Shown: piece after piece, positions 32,662 to 41,165 of the stretch
Numbering within the stretch: position 1 is the stretch's first letter
Layout of the letters: the number at the start of each line of letters is the position of its first letter
Assembly (NCBI GenBank): GCA_035341665.1
Contig: DAOQVR010000012.1
Span: 1 to 64,000, forward strand
From: DAOQVR01 sp035341665
Lineage (GTDB): Bacteria; Chloroflexota; Anaerolineae; JAAYZQ01
DNA: 64,000 nt
Direction: 5' to 3'
Position numbers and translations under genes: made by a program
The notes under the pieces: model-generated
Database searches by the model: none
What the model was told of the DNA's origin: nothing
Seen by the model: the letters and a program-made list of their open reading frames with translations, nothing else

Positions 32662-33735
32662 GTGACGGCGAAGCAGCGCCTCTATTTCTTCGACAATCTC
32701 CGTGTCGTTGCCATGTGCCTGGTGATCGCTCATCACGCGGCGCAGCCCTACGGCCCGACCGGCGGCACCTGGCCAATCAAGGAGGCCCAGACCGCAGCAG
32801 TGCTGGGTCCCTTCTTTATGGTCAACCGCTCCTTTGGGATGAGTCTCTTCTTCCTGATCGCGGGCTACTTTGCCGCCGCTTCGTGCGACAGGAGTGGACC
32901 AAGGACTTTTCTACGGGGGCGCCTTCTTCGGTTGGGGCTTCCGCTCCTCGCGGTGATCGCGGTCATGATGCTGCTGCAGGTCTTTGTCTTCGGCGCGCAG
33001 GATGGTGCGCTTGGATCACCGTGGCCTGTGGAGGTGGGCCACATGTGGTTTGTCGAGCATCTGCTCATTATGAGCTTGGCCTACGGCCTCTGGTGCCTCG
33101 CCCGCCTGCGCCACCACCCGGTCCAGCGAGAGCCTGCGGCTGTGCCTCCTTGGTGGGCCATCGTGGCCTTTGCGATCATCCTCGCCGTGGTGACGGGCCT
33201 GGTGCGAATCTGGTTCCCCATCGACGAATGGCGCAACATCCTGGGTTTTCTGAAGGTCGCGTGGGGCGATGTCCCGCGCGACCTGAGCTTCTTCGTCCTC
33301 GGCCTGCTGGCCTACCGGCAGCAGTGGGTCAGCCGCTTCCCTGCCCGGACCGGTTTTGCCTGGCTTGGCGTGGGCCTCTTTCTGGCCGCGCTCTGGTATG
33401 CGTACGACCTGTGGCTGCGACAGAGCCTCGGGCTTGGCGATACATTCGCCGATGTATTGACGCTGCTTTGGGAGGCGCTCCTGTGCTGCGGGCTGTGCAT
33501 CGGGCTCACCGTGCTCTTTCGCGAGAGGGCGAACGTGCAGACCCGGCTCCTGCGCTGGCTGGCAAATGCCCAGTACGCTGCATACGTCGTCCACCTCTTT
33601 GTCGTGCTGGCTTTCCAGGCCCTTCTGTCAGGAGTGGAAGCGCCCCCCTTGGCCAAGTTCGCGCTGGTCACGCTGGCGAGCGCCCCCCTGAGTTTCCTGC
33701 TCGCCGGCCTCATCCGCAAGCCGCTGCGTCTCTAG
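32662..33735 (+). CDS. Membrane acyltransferase 3 family protein
   Basis: The 357-residue protein has about ten membrane helices. It begins with the family signature RLYFFDNLRVVAMCLVIAHH, including the conserved catalytic His near the end of helix 1, followed by SLFFLIAGYFAA. Such proteins O-acylate glycans, glucans or peptidoglycan at the membrane using acyl-CoA from the cytoplasm. The GTG at 32662 follows GGAAGGAGAGAGG by 3 nt; upstream readings add a non-conserved extension. The gene stands alone with its own promoter. An association with the glycan island starting 4 kb further on is possible but not shown. Confidence 0.85.
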   Translation: MTAKQRLYFFDNLRVVAMCLVIAHHAAQPYGPTGGTWPIKEAQTAAVLGPFFMVNRSFGMSLFFLIAGYFAAASCDRSGPRTFLRGRLLRLGLPLLAVIAVMMLLQVFVFGAQDGALGSPWPVEVGHMWFVEHLLIMSLAYGLWCLARLRHHPVQREPAAVPPWWAIVAFAIILAVVTGLVRIWFPIDEWRNILGFLKVAWGDVPRDLSFFVLGLLAYRQQWVSRFPARTGFAWLGVGLFLAALWYAYDLWLRQSLGLGDTFADVLTLLWEALLCCGLCIGLTVLFRERANVQTRLLRWLANAQYAAYVVHLFVVLAFQALLSGVEAPPLAKFALVTLASAPLSFLLAGLIRKPLRL

Positions 33736-34055
33736 GCGGAGGCAAGCAACCCAGCCCGGCGGCCCGAGCCATCAGGCCCAAGGGCCAGGCGACGTTTGCC
33801 CTTCCCTCCGGAGGGCCGGTTGCGTCCTGCCGTTCGGGCCTCTCCTCCGAGGCGCTCGGCTGATGCGAAGACTCGTGAGCGGCACCTCCCTCGTCGTCGA
33901 CAGCGCGGGCTGCCGAACCGGCCTTCCGCCCGGGAGTCCTCCCTGACCCTTCGCCTTCCGCGCGATTTGAACAGCGACCGCGCCGTGTGCTATAATCGAT
34001 GCACTCGGCCAGGCGCCGAGTCGCCGTGCGGCGCGACCATCCAGGAGGAATGTCC
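33736..34055. other. 320-bp intergenic region
   Basis: Apart from the promoter at 33967-33996 and the loop-less palindrome CCCTCCGGAGGG at 33804-33815, I see nothing in this stretch. No frame with a plausible start, ribosome-binding site and composition was found. Confidence 0.55.
33967..33996 (+). promoter_or_regulatory. Promoter with perfect TATAAT
   Basis: TTGAAC (33967-33972) and TATAAT (33991-33996), 18-bp spacer. It would start transcription about 53 nt before the lipoprotein ATG and may drive the following three genes as well. Confidence 0.75.
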
Positions 34056-35321
34056 ATGAGAAGACGGCCCGGGACGAGAGGATCCATTCTGCTGCTGATG
34101 GCAGCCATGGTGGTCCTTCTTCTCACCTTTGCGTCCTGCGGCTCACAAGAGGAGGCCCGGGTCACGGCGACACCGACCAAGACGCTGCGGCCCCTCCCGT
34201 CGCTGGCGACGGCGACATGCACAACCGCGCCAGCTTCGCCCACGGCATCTGCCACTGCTACCCTCTCGCCCACCCAGCCGCCGACCGAGACCCCCGTGCC
34301 GACGCCGACACTCAGCGTCGAGCCCACCGCGACTCCTCTTCCCACCCTGGCGGCCAACGTTTGCCCGCTGACAGGACTCGAAGTGAGCGACCCGGCACTG
34401 CTCGAACGGCGGCCTATGGCCGTGAAGGTCCAGAATGCCGCTCTTTCGCGCCCTCAGTTCGGCCTTCCGCAGGCCGACATCGTGTTCGAGCACCTCACCG
34501 AGGCTGCGATTACCCGCTTCACCGCCCTCTACCTCTGCCAGAGCCCGGTTCGCATTGGCTCGACACGCAGCGCGCGATTCATTGACCTGGAGCTGGCTCC
34601 CATGTACAAGGCGCTCATGGTCTTTTCTGGGACCAGCCCCGGCCTCTACCCCAAGTTCATCGAGGCGGATTTCAAGGACCGCGAGTTCGTGCAGAACTGG
34701 GGATGGCATGCGGACGCTTTCTACCGCGATACGGAGCTGCGGGCCAAGGGCGTGCCGATCGAGCACACCCTCTTCGTCGACCCGGTCAAGGTGTGGAAGA
34801 TTGCGGATGGCTTGGGTCTGAATGCGCGGCAGGAGCTGGATGGGCTGACTTTCGATAGCCAGCCTCCTGCTTCCGGCGAGGTTGCCCTGCGTATCTCCGT
34901 TCCTTTCCCCAGCAGCGACATGAAGGTGGAGTGGCGGTACGATGCAGCGCAAGAGGTATACCTGCGCTTTGTGGCCGGCGAGCCCTTTGTGGATGCGGCC
35001 TCGGGCGAGCAGATCACGGCGACGAATATCGTCGTCGCCTACGCGACGCACGTCAACGCCGATTTCTATGAGGACTATCCGCGCACCAATTGGCCCTCGG
35101 TGCAAATCCAGCTCTGGGGCACGGGTCCGATGGTTCTCTTCCGCGACGGATTGGCCTTCGAGGGGCTCTGGGCGAGACCGGAGCGTGACGAGATGCTGCT
35201 GCTGCGCGATCCGGCCGGCCAAGTGCCCTTGTCGCTCAGGCCGGGCAATACCTGGGTGGAGCTCGTGCCGCTGCCGGGCCATCGTTGGAGCTTTGAGGTG
35301 ACCTGGGGTGCCGGAGACTAG
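34056..35321 (+). CDS. DUF3048 (YerB-like) lipoprotein
   Basis: The 421-residue protein has a signal peptide with a lipobox-like FASC (Cys about residue 28), a long Thr/Pro/Ala-rich linker (about 35-105, cell-wall spanning in appearance) and a DUF3048 domain. That domain starts at CPLTGLEVSDPALLERRPMA and continues with DIVFEHLTEAAITRFTALYL and RIGSTRSARFIDLELA. It is probably anchored to the outer face of the membrane. The biochemical role of DUF3048 is not settled. ATG at 34056 is 7 nt after AGGAGG; an ATG at 34050 is too close to it. It begins a tight cluster with the YjbQ gene 3 nt after the stop. Confidence 0.88.
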   Translation: MRRRPGTRGSILLLMAAMVVLLLTFASCGSQEEARVTATPTKTLRPLPSLATATCTTAPASPTASATATLSPTQPPTETPVPTPTLSVEPTATPLPTLAANVCPLTGLEVSDPALLERRPMAVKVQNAALSRPQFGLPQADIVFEHLTEAAITRFTALYLCQSPVRIGSTRSARFIDLELAPMYKALMVFSGTSPGLYPKFIEADFKDREFVQNWGWHADAFYRDTELRAKGVPIEHTLFVDPVKVWKIADGLGLNARQELDGLTFDSQPPASGEVALRISVPFPSSDMKVEWRYDAAQEVYLRFVAGEPFVDAASGEQITATNIVVAYATHVNADFYEDYPRTNWPSVQIQLWGTGPMVLFRDGLAFEGLWARPERDEMLLLRDPAGQVPLSLRPGNTWVELVPLPGHRWSFEVTWGAGD

Positions 35322-35324
35322 CGC

Positions 35325-35741
35325 ATGGTCGTGAGCAGGCATCTGCAGGTCTCGACGCGCGGCAGCGGCGATGTTATCGACATAACGCGCGACGTGGCCG
35401 GCCAGCTGGACGACTCGGGGGTGCGCAACGGCGTTGTTACGGTCTTCGTGGCTGGCTCGACCAGTGCGCTGACGACCCTCGAGTTTGAGGCCGGCGTGGT
35501 CGCCGACCTTCGGCAGCTGATGGACCGCATTGTCCCTCCTGACGCTGACTACAAGCACAACCTCCGCTGGGGCGACGGCAATGGGCACGCGCACATCCGG
35601 CATGCTTTGCTGGGGCCTTCGCTGACCATCCCGCTGGTCGACGGTCGACTGACGCTGGGCACGTGGCAGCAGATTGTGCTCCTTGACTTTGACTGCCGGC
35701 CGCGGACCCGGTCGGTGGTTGTTCAGGTGATGGGGGAGTAG
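35325..35741 (+). CDS. YjbQ/UPF0047 family protein
   Basis: The 138-residue protein matches the secondary thiamine-phosphate synthase (YjbQ) family. It has GSTSALTTLEFEAGVVADL, the DYKHNLRWGDGNGHAHI segment with metal-binding His residues, IPLVDGRLTLGTWQQIVLL and the closing DFDCRPRTRSVVV. YjbQ enzymes show weak thiamine-phosphate synthase activity, and the physiological reaction is uncertain. It starts 3 nt after the lipoprotein stop and is followed 2 nt later by the next gene, so all are probably one transcript. Confidence 0.9.
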   Translation: MVVSRHLQVSTRGSGDVIDITRDVAGQLDDSGVRNGVVTVFVAGSTSALTTLEFEAGVVADLRQLMDRIVPPDADYKHNLRWGDGNGHAHIRHALLGPSLTIPLVDGRLTLGTWQQIVLLDFDCRPRTRSVVVQVMGE

Positions 35742-35743
35742 GC

Positions 35744-36373
35744 ATGCCCGGCAACGGGCAGCGCATCGATCCAGCACTTGCCAACTGGCTGCGTGCACGA
35801 GCGCGGCTTCTGCCTGGGTCACTCGATGAGGTATCCGGGTGGGCGCGGGAGGTCTACGAGCACGAATGGGCGCCGGTGCAGATGCTGAGCCGGTGGCTGT
35901 CTTGCTTGCCGGCCCGGCTGTGGGACGCCTTGCTCCAGTGGGAAAGCGGCTATGCGCTGCTCTGGGCGGGTGAGTCGACCTATGAACCGGGCGAGGTCGA
36001 GTTCCGCGGGCGGCTGCACTACGGCGTGGCCCGCTTGTCCCTGGCGGATTGCGCTGGGAGGGCTCCCAACCGCGTACTGCATGTGATCGGTCACCTGGTG
36101 GACCACCATCTGGGGTGCGGGGGTGAGGCAGAGGGCGCCTGGCTCTCGGAGGGCGGCGGGGTGACCGCTGCCTGGCGCGAAGCCGGGCAGCAGGTGCCCC
36201 GGCTCTTCGCGCTCGGATACGGGTACGACGAGGTGGCGCAGTCGGGACTGCGTGACTACTTTGCGCAGTCTCTGGTGGCCTATTGTCGCGAGCGGCAGGC
36301 CCTGAATGTCGCCGACCCACAGATAGCGAGATGGTTCCGGGCCACGCTCTGGAGCAGCCGATTCTGGAACTAG
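35744..36373 (+). CDS. Zincin-like protein with altered active-site motif
   Basis: The 209-residue protein is not annotatable with certainty. Residues about 113-122 read HVIGHLVDHH, where anthrax-lethal-factor-like zincins have HEIGHALDH; the catalytic Glu is replaced by Val. Around residue 172, DYFAQSLVAYCRE resembles the downstream EFFAEAFAAY helix of that family, with Gln in place of a zinc-ligand Glu. An inactive or non-proteolytic metal-binding relative is therefore inferred. It lacks a signal peptide. GGGGGAG lies 5 nt before the ATG. It sits 2 nt behind the YjbQ gene and 9 nt before the M24 peptidase gene. Confidence 0.6.
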   Translation: MPGNGQRIDPALANWLRARARLLPGSLDEVSGWAREVYEHEWAPVQMLSRWLSCLPARLWDALLQWESGYALLWAGESTYEPGEVEFRGRLHYGVARLSLADCAGRAPNRVLHVIGHLVDHHLGCGGEAEGAWLSEGGGVTAAWREAGQQVPRLFALGYGYDEVAQSGLRDYFAQSLVAYCRERQALNVADPQIARWFRATLWSSRFWN

Positions 36374-36382
36374 GAGAGACAC

Positions 36383-37489
36383 ATGAACGAAGCGCGGATC
36401 CAGGCACTGCAGCGGCTGATGTCCGCAAATGGAGTGGAGTGCGTCGCGTTGGTGCCGGGAGCGAACTTGCGCTACTTCTCCGGGCTGTCCATGCACCTGA
36501 GCGAGCGCCCGTCGGTTGCCTTTGTGCCGCAAGAGGGCCGGCCTGCCCTCCTCCTTCCCGTGCTGGAGGCGCCGGCAGCGCGCGCCCTCCTGGGTGACGG
36601 CGTGTCTCTCTTCACCTACAGGGATGAGGAAGGCCACGACGGTGCCTTTGCGGAAGTTGCCGAGGTGCTTGGCCTGCCGGGCAAGAAGATCGGGATCGAG
36701 TTCTTGGCGATGCGGGCGCTGGAGTTGCGCCGCATCGAGCAGGCGGCGCCTGGCTGCCGGTTGCTCGCCGTCGAGCCGTGGCTGCCGCAGCTTCGGATGC
36801 CCAAGGATCCCGGCGAGCTGGAGCAGATGCGCCGCGCCGCACGGATCGCGGAAGCTGCCCTGGAGCGCCTCCTCGCGGCCGGGTCCATCGCACCGGGTCG
36901 CACCGAACGCCAGGTGGCAGCCGACCTGCAGATGGCACTTCTCGCCGAAGGAAGCCAGGCCGTCGGCTTTGCCCCGATAGTCGTTGCCGGGCCAAACTCT
37001 GCGCAGCCCCACGCAGGACCATCGGGCCGCGCCATGGAGCCGGGAGACTTGGTGGTCATCGACTGGGGCGCCGTCCACGAGGGCTACCAGTCCGATCTGA
37101 CCCGCACGTTCGTCTTGGGGCAGCCCGGGGCCGATGTTGAGCGGATCTATGATGTCGTTTTGGCGGCGAACCAGGCAGGCCGCATGGCGGCGCGCCCCGG
37201 TGTTCCGGCGCAGGAGGTCGATCGGGCGGCGAGGCGCGTGATCGCGTTGTCCGGATTCGGCGAGTACTTTGTGCATCGTACCGGACATGGGCTGGGGCTG
37301 GAGACGCACGAGCCACCCTACATGGTGGAGGGGAACCTGGAGATGTTGAGGCCAGGCATGACTTTTACCGTGGAGCCGGGCATCTATCTACCTGGGCTGG
37401 GGGGCGTCCGCATTGAGGACGACGTGGTCATCACGGAGAGGGGCAGCGAGACAATCAGCGGCATGCCGAGGGAGTTGAGGATCCTGTAG
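36383..37489 (+). CDS. M24-family Xaa-Pro aminopeptidase
   Basis: The 368-residue enzyme has a creatinase-type N-terminal domain (about 1-135) and a pita-bread catalytic domain. Metal ligands are visible: VIDWGAVHEGYQSDLTRTF (two Asp), HRTGHGLGLETHE (His), TVEPGIY (Glu) and GVRIEDDVVIT (Glu). It removes N-terminal residues before proline, in the cytoplasm. AGGAGAG precedes the ATG by 4 nt. It closes the short cluster 34056-37489, just ahead of the glycan island. Confidence 0.93.
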   Translation: MNEARIQALQRLMSANGVECVALVPGANLRYFSGLSMHLSERPSVAFVPQEGRPALLLPVLEAPAARALLGDGVSLFTYRDEEGHDGAFAEVAEVLGLPGKKIGIEFLAMRALELRRIEQAAPGCRLLAVEPWLPQLRMPKDPGELEQMRRAARIAEAALERLLAAGSIAPGRTERQVAADLQMALLAEGSQAVGFAPIVVAGPNSAQPHAGPSGRAMEPGDLVVIDWGAVHEGYQSDLTRTFVLGQPGADVERIYDVVLAANQAGRMAARPGVPAQEVDRAARRVIALSGFGEYFVHRTGHGLGLETHEPPYMVEGNLEMLRPGMTFTVEPGIYLPGLGGVRIEDDVVITERGSETISGMPRELRIL

Positions 37490-37556
37490 CGGGCTGCGGC
37501 CCTGCCTTGACCCGCTATCCGGGACCCGATGGGGAGAGTAGGTGCATAGGAGGAGC

Positions 37557-38525
37557 ATGGACTGGACGGGATTGACGGTACTGCTGACAGGAGGCACGGG
37601 CTCCTTTGGGCGCAAGTTCACAGAGACGATCCTGCGCGAGACGCGCCTCAAGAAGCTGATCATTTTCAGCCGGGATGAGCTGAAACAGCACGAGATGCGG
37701 GCGGCATTCGACGATGCCCGCCTGCGCTATTTCATCGGCGATGTGCGCGACCGGGACCGGTTCCACCGGGCCGTCCAGGGAGTCGACGTGATCATCCATG
37801 CGGCCGCTCTCAAACAGGTGCCCTCCTGTGAGTACAACCCCTTCGAGGCCGTCAAGACCAATATCCTTGGCGCCTCTAACATCATCGACGTCGCCATCGA
37901 TGCCGGAGTCAAGCGCGTGCTTGCGCTCAGCACTGACAAGGCGGTCAACCCCATCAACCTCTACGGTGCGACCAAGCTCGTGGCCGAAAAGCTCTTCGTC
38001 CAGGGAAATGCCTATTCTGGTGCCGGCGGAACTGCCTTTGCCTGCGTGCGCTACGGCAACGTGGTCGGCAGCCGCGGCAGTGTCATTCCCGTTTTCCGGC
38101 AGCAGGCGGCGACGGGCACGATCACCGTCACCGACGAGCGCATGACCCGCTTCTGGATCACCCTGGAGCAAGGTGTGCGTTTCGTCGTCAAGTGCACCGG
38201 CCTGATGCAGGGCGGTGAGGTGTTCGTGCCCAAGATCCCGAGCATGCGGATTACCGACCTCGCCGAGGTGGTGGCGCCTGGCTGCCACAGAGAGTCGATC
38301 GGGATCCGGCCTGGCGAGAAGCTGCACGAGGTGCTCGTGTCGCGAGACGAGTCGCGCTATGCCCTCGAGTTCCCCGACATGTACCTCATCCAGCCTGTGC
38401 ACCCCTGGTGGAAGGAGCGTGAGTACCCCGGTGCCCACCCGATGGAGGATGGCACCAAGTACTCCAGCGACGGCAACACCTGGTGGCTCTCGCGCGATGA
38501 GCTGCGCGCCATCGTGGAGGACTAG
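37557..38525 (+). CDS. pseB: PseB, UDP-GlcNAc 4,6-dehydratase (inverting)
   Basis: The 322-residue SDR enzyme makes the first intermediate of pseudaminic acid from UDP-GlcNAc by 4,6-dehydration with C5 inversion. The Rossmann motif LLTGGTGSFGRKF is at about residues 9-21. FSRDELKQHEM, the LSTDKAVNPINLYGATK segment with Asp-Lys and Tyr-x3-Lys, and the late MTRFWITLEQ are characteristic PseB segments. The ATG at 37557 was preferred to an upstream GTG because the protein then starts as PseB proteins do. PseC starts 3 nt after the stop. Confidence 0.95.
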   Translation: MDWTGLTVLLTGGTGSFGRKFTETILRETRLKKLIIFSRDELKQHEMRAAFDDARLRYFIGDVRDRDRFHRAVQGVDVIIHAAALKQVPSCEYNPFEAVKTNILGASNIIDVAIDAGVKRVLALSTDKAVNPINLYGATKLVAEKLFVQGNAYSGAGGTAFACVRYGNVVGSRGSVIPVFRQQAATGTITVTDERMTRFWITLEQGVRFVVKCTGLMQGGEVFVPKIPSMRITDLAEVVAPGCHRESIGIRPGEKLHEVLVSRDESRYALEFPDMYLIQPVHPWWKEREYPGAHPMEDGTKYSSDGNTWWLSRDELRAIVED

Positions 38526-38528
38526 CCC

Positions 38529-39719
38529 GTGACCGGCAAGTTGGCGATTGAGGGCGGCATCCCCGTTCGGCAGGCGGTCTTGCCCTACGGGCATCAGAGT
38601 GTCGATTCCGCGGACATTGCTGCCGTCGTCGAGGTGCTGCGAGGTGATTGGCTGACGACGGGGCCCAAAGTCGGGGAGCTGGAGGCCGCGTGGTGCGATC
38701 AGTCGGGCGCGGCGCATGCCGTGGTGGTAAGCTCGGGGACCGCGGCGTTGCATGCCGCTGCCTTCGCAGCGGGGATTCGCCCCGGCGACGAGGTGATCGT
38801 TCCTCCCATCACCTTTGCCGCAAGCGCCAACTGCGTGCTCTACCAGGGCGGCATACCCGTCTTTGCCGATGTCCAGCCCGACACACTGAATCTGAACCCG
38901 GCCGCGGCGGAGGCCGCCGTCACCCCGCGTACCCGTGCAATAGTGGCAGTCGACTACTCGGGACAGCCGGCAGACCTCGACGACTTGCGCTCCCTCGCCT
39001 CGCGGCACGGGCTGATCCTGATCGAGGATGCCGCCCACGCTCTCGGCGCCACCTACCGCGGGCGCCGGGTGGGCTCCATTAGCGACCTCACCACCTTTTC
39101 GACGCACCCGGTGAAACACGTGACGACGGGGGAGGGTGGGGTCATCACCACCGGGAGTGGTGAGCTTGCCAAGCTGATGCGCTGGTTTCGCAGCCACGGC
39201 ATCACCAGCGACCATCGCCAGCGTGCCGAAAAAGGCTCCTGGTTCTACGAGATGGTCGCGCTGGGCTACAACTACCGCCTGCCGGACATCAACTGCGCGC
39301 TGGGCCTGAGCCAGCTCGGCAAGCTGGACGGCTGGCTGGTGCGCCGGCGTGCCATCGCCGCCGCCTATACAGCTGCCTTTGCCGAGCTCCCGGCCATACG
39401 GCCCTTGGCAGTCCGGCACGACCGAGAGCCGGCCTGGCACATATACCCGGTGCAGCTCGACCTGGAGCGCCTGCGAGTGGGCCGCGCCCAGGTCATGGAC
39501 GCGCTGCGCGCTGAGAACCTGGGCGTAAATGTGCACTACATCCCGGTCTACTGGCATCCCTACTACCGGGATCTGGGCTACCGGCGTGGCCTGTGCCCGG
39601 CTGCGGAGGCGGCCTACGAGCGACTGGTCACCCTGCCCCTCTATGCGGCCATGACCGAGCGCGATGTGTCGGATGTGATCGAGGCCGTTGCGAAGGTTGT
39701 CGCCGCCTACGGGCGCTAG
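38529..39719 (+). CDS. pseC: PseC, UDP-4-keto-sugar aminotransferase
   Basis: The 396-residue PLP enzyme of the DegT/DnrJ/EryC1 family would transaminate the PseB product at C4. It shows VVSSGTAALHAAAFAAGI, the IEDAAHALG Asp motif, and the PLP-binding Lys in STHPVKHVTTGEGG. YNYRLPDINCALGLSQL and a C-terminal VHYIPVYWHPYY are typical of PseC. The GTG start is 3 nt after the pseB stop, so translation is probably coupled. Confidence 0.95.
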   Translation: MTGKLAIEGGIPVRQAVLPYGHQSVDSADIAAVVEVLRGDWLTTGPKVGELEAAWCDQSGAAHAVVVSSGTAALHAAAFAAGIRPGDEVIVPPITFAASANCVLYQGGIPVFADVQPDTLNLNPAAAEAAVTPRTRAIVAVDYSGQPADLDDLRSLASRHGLILIEDAAHALGATYRGRRVGSISDLTTFSTHPVKHVTTGEGGVITTGSGELAKLMRWFRSHGITSDHRQRAEKGSWFYEMVALGYNYRLPDINCALGLSQLGKLDGWLVRRRAIAAAYTAAFAELPAIRPLAVRHDREPAWHIYPVQLDLERLRVGRAQVMDALRAENLGVNVHYIPVYWHPYYRDLGYRRGLCPAAEAAYERLVTLPLYAAMTERDVSDVIEAVAKVVAAYGR

Positions 39720-39774
39720 TCCGCAACTACACCCGGGTGGGCCTGCCCCCCACCCGTCAGGGGAACAGGAAAGC

Positions 39775-40392
39775 ATGACCCATCAGCTAGAGACCTGGGA
39801 AGGCGAGTTTGGCACGGCCTACACCGACCGGAATGTGGTGGATTGGCACGTGAGGCTGCCGGCTTTCCGGCACATGCTTGAGGGCCTGCGCATCGGGTCG
39901 GTGCTGGAAGTTGGCTGCAATCGCGGGCACAATCTGCTCGCGCTCGCAAACCTGTTGCCCGACGCGGAAGTAGTCGGGCTCGAGCCGAACCGGCATGCCC
40001 TTCAGATCGCTCGGGCATCTGGCACCGGCATTGCGGTCCTGAGTGGCCATGCGCTCGACATCCCATTTCGGGATGCTACCTTTGACCTGGTGCTCACGGC
40101 AGGCGTCCTCATCCACATACCCCTCGACAGCCTGGCCGCCGCAATGGGCGAGATCAGGCGCGTGACCCGGCGCTATGTCCTGGCCGTCGAGTACTACGCC
40201 GAGGAGGAGACGCTCATCCCCTACCGGGGGCATGAGGATCTTCTCTGGAAGAGGGACTTTCTGAAGCACTACCAGTCGAACTGCCCCGACCTCACCCTCT
40301 TGCGGTGCGGCCAATGGGGAGCCGAAGCAGGGTTTGACCGCACCCGATGGTGGCTGCTGCAGAAGAGCGCCGGCTCGGAGGCCGGCTGCTGA
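39775..40392 (+). CDS. Pseudaminic-acid-associated SAM methyltransferase
   Basis: The 205-residue protein matches the methylase family found within pseudaminic acid loci (TIGR03587-like). The start MTHQLETWEGEFGTAYTDRN is typical, the SAM site is VLEVGCNRGHNLLAL (about residues 43-57), and motif post-I is VVGLEPN. Later segments include DLVLTAGVLIHIP and GFDRTRWWLLQK. It may methylate the nonulosonate or a precursor; the position is unknown. The ATG at 39775 is 55 nt after pseC, with CAGGAAAG just upstream. Confidence 0.88.
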   Translation: MTHQLETWEGEFGTAYTDRNVVDWHVRLPAFRHMLEGLRIGSVLEVGCNRGHNLLALANLLPDAEVVGLEPNRHALQIARASGTGIAVLSGHALDIPFRDATFDLVLTAGVLIHIPLDSLAAAMGEIRRVTRRYVLAVEYYAEEETLIPYRGHEDLLWKRDFLKHYQSNCPDLTLLRCGQWGAEAGFDRTRWWLLQKSAGSEAGC

Positions 40393-40406
40393 GCAGGTTG
40401 TCACCC

Positions 40407-41165
40407 GTGCGCGAAGGTGCAGCGTCCGTCGTAGCCATCATTCAGGCCCGCATGGGCAGCTCTCGGCTGCCCGGCAAGGTGCTGCTCGATCTGGGCGGGC
40501 ACTCCATGCTGGCGCGCGTCGTGCACCGTGTGCGCCGTGCCCGAAGCGTGGAACACACCATCGTCGCGGCCACCGTGGGTCAGGCCGACGTGCCGATCGT
40601 GCGCGAGTGTGAGCGCCTCGGCGTCCCGCTCTTTCGTGGCTCGGAGCTGGATGTCCTCGACCGCTTCTATCAGGCGGCCTCTCATTCTGGTGCGGGGGCC
40701 ATCGTCCGCATCACGTCGGACTGCCCGCTAGTCGACCCGGACGTCATTGACCGCGTCGTGAGCGGCTACCTCGACTGGCGGCCCGACTATGCCAGCAACG
40801 TCTGCCGACGGACCTATCCCCGTGGACTGGACACCGAGGTTGTGTCCAGGGAGGCCCTGGAGCGTGCCTGGCGGGAGGCATCTGAGCCCCATCAGCGCGT
40901 GCACGTCACGCCCTACTTATACCAGCATCCGGAGCACTTCCGACTGCTCTCCGTGACCGCCGGGCCGCAGGTAGGGGAAGGCGCAAGCGGCATGCGCTGG
41001 ACGGTGGACACCGCAGAGGACCTCGCGCTCATCCGCGAGATCTACCGAGCCTTCGGCAATGAAGATGCCTTTGGCTGGACCGATGCGCTTGAGCTCTTCG
41101 CACGCCACCCCTCGCTGGCGGAGCTGAACCGAGCGGTGCGTCAGAAGGCACTGGACGAAGGATGA
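40407..41165 (+). CDS. pseF: PseF-like cytidylyltransferase (SpsF family)
   Basis: The 252-residue protein belongs to the SpsF/CMP-sugar cytidylyltransferase group. IIQARMGSSRLPGKVLLDL is the nucleotide-binding N-terminus, followed by RITSDCPLVDP with the metal Asp. Its place in the pathway is activation of pseudaminic acid to CMP-Pse. The GTG at 40407, 9 nt after GAGCAGG and 14 nt after the upstream stop, is chosen as start; a TTG at 40398 is possible. Its stop overlaps the next ATG by 4 nt. By context it is PseF, though SpsF-type members can serve other sugars. Confidence 0.86.
   Translation: MREGAASVVAIIQARMGSSRLPGKVLLDLGGHSMLARVVHRVRRARSVEHTIVAATVGQADVPIVRECERLGVPLFRGSELDVLDRFYQAASHSGAGAIVRITSDCPLVDPDVIDRVVSGYLDWRPDYASNVCRRTYPRGLDTEVVSREALERAWREASEPHQRVHVTPYLYQHPEHFRLLSVTAGPQVGEGASGMRWTVDTAEDLALIREIYRAFGNEDAFGWTDALELFARHPSLAELNRAVRQKALDEG

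Noticed and set aside
34143..36428. Open frame of about 760 codons on the minus strand across the DUF3048, YjbQ and zincin-like genes
   Set aside because: Arg/Pro-rich composition and no domain; the plus-strand genes are clearly real.
37507..37512. TTGACC upstream of pseB as a -35 element
   Set aside because: No acceptable -10 lies 15-19 bp downstream; the Pse genes may be read from an upstream promoter.
37515..39776. Open frame of about 750 codons on the minus strand opposite pseB and pseC
   Set aside because: It mirrors two well-recognised genes, has no recognisable domain or ribosome-binding site, and long antisense frames are expected at this GC content.
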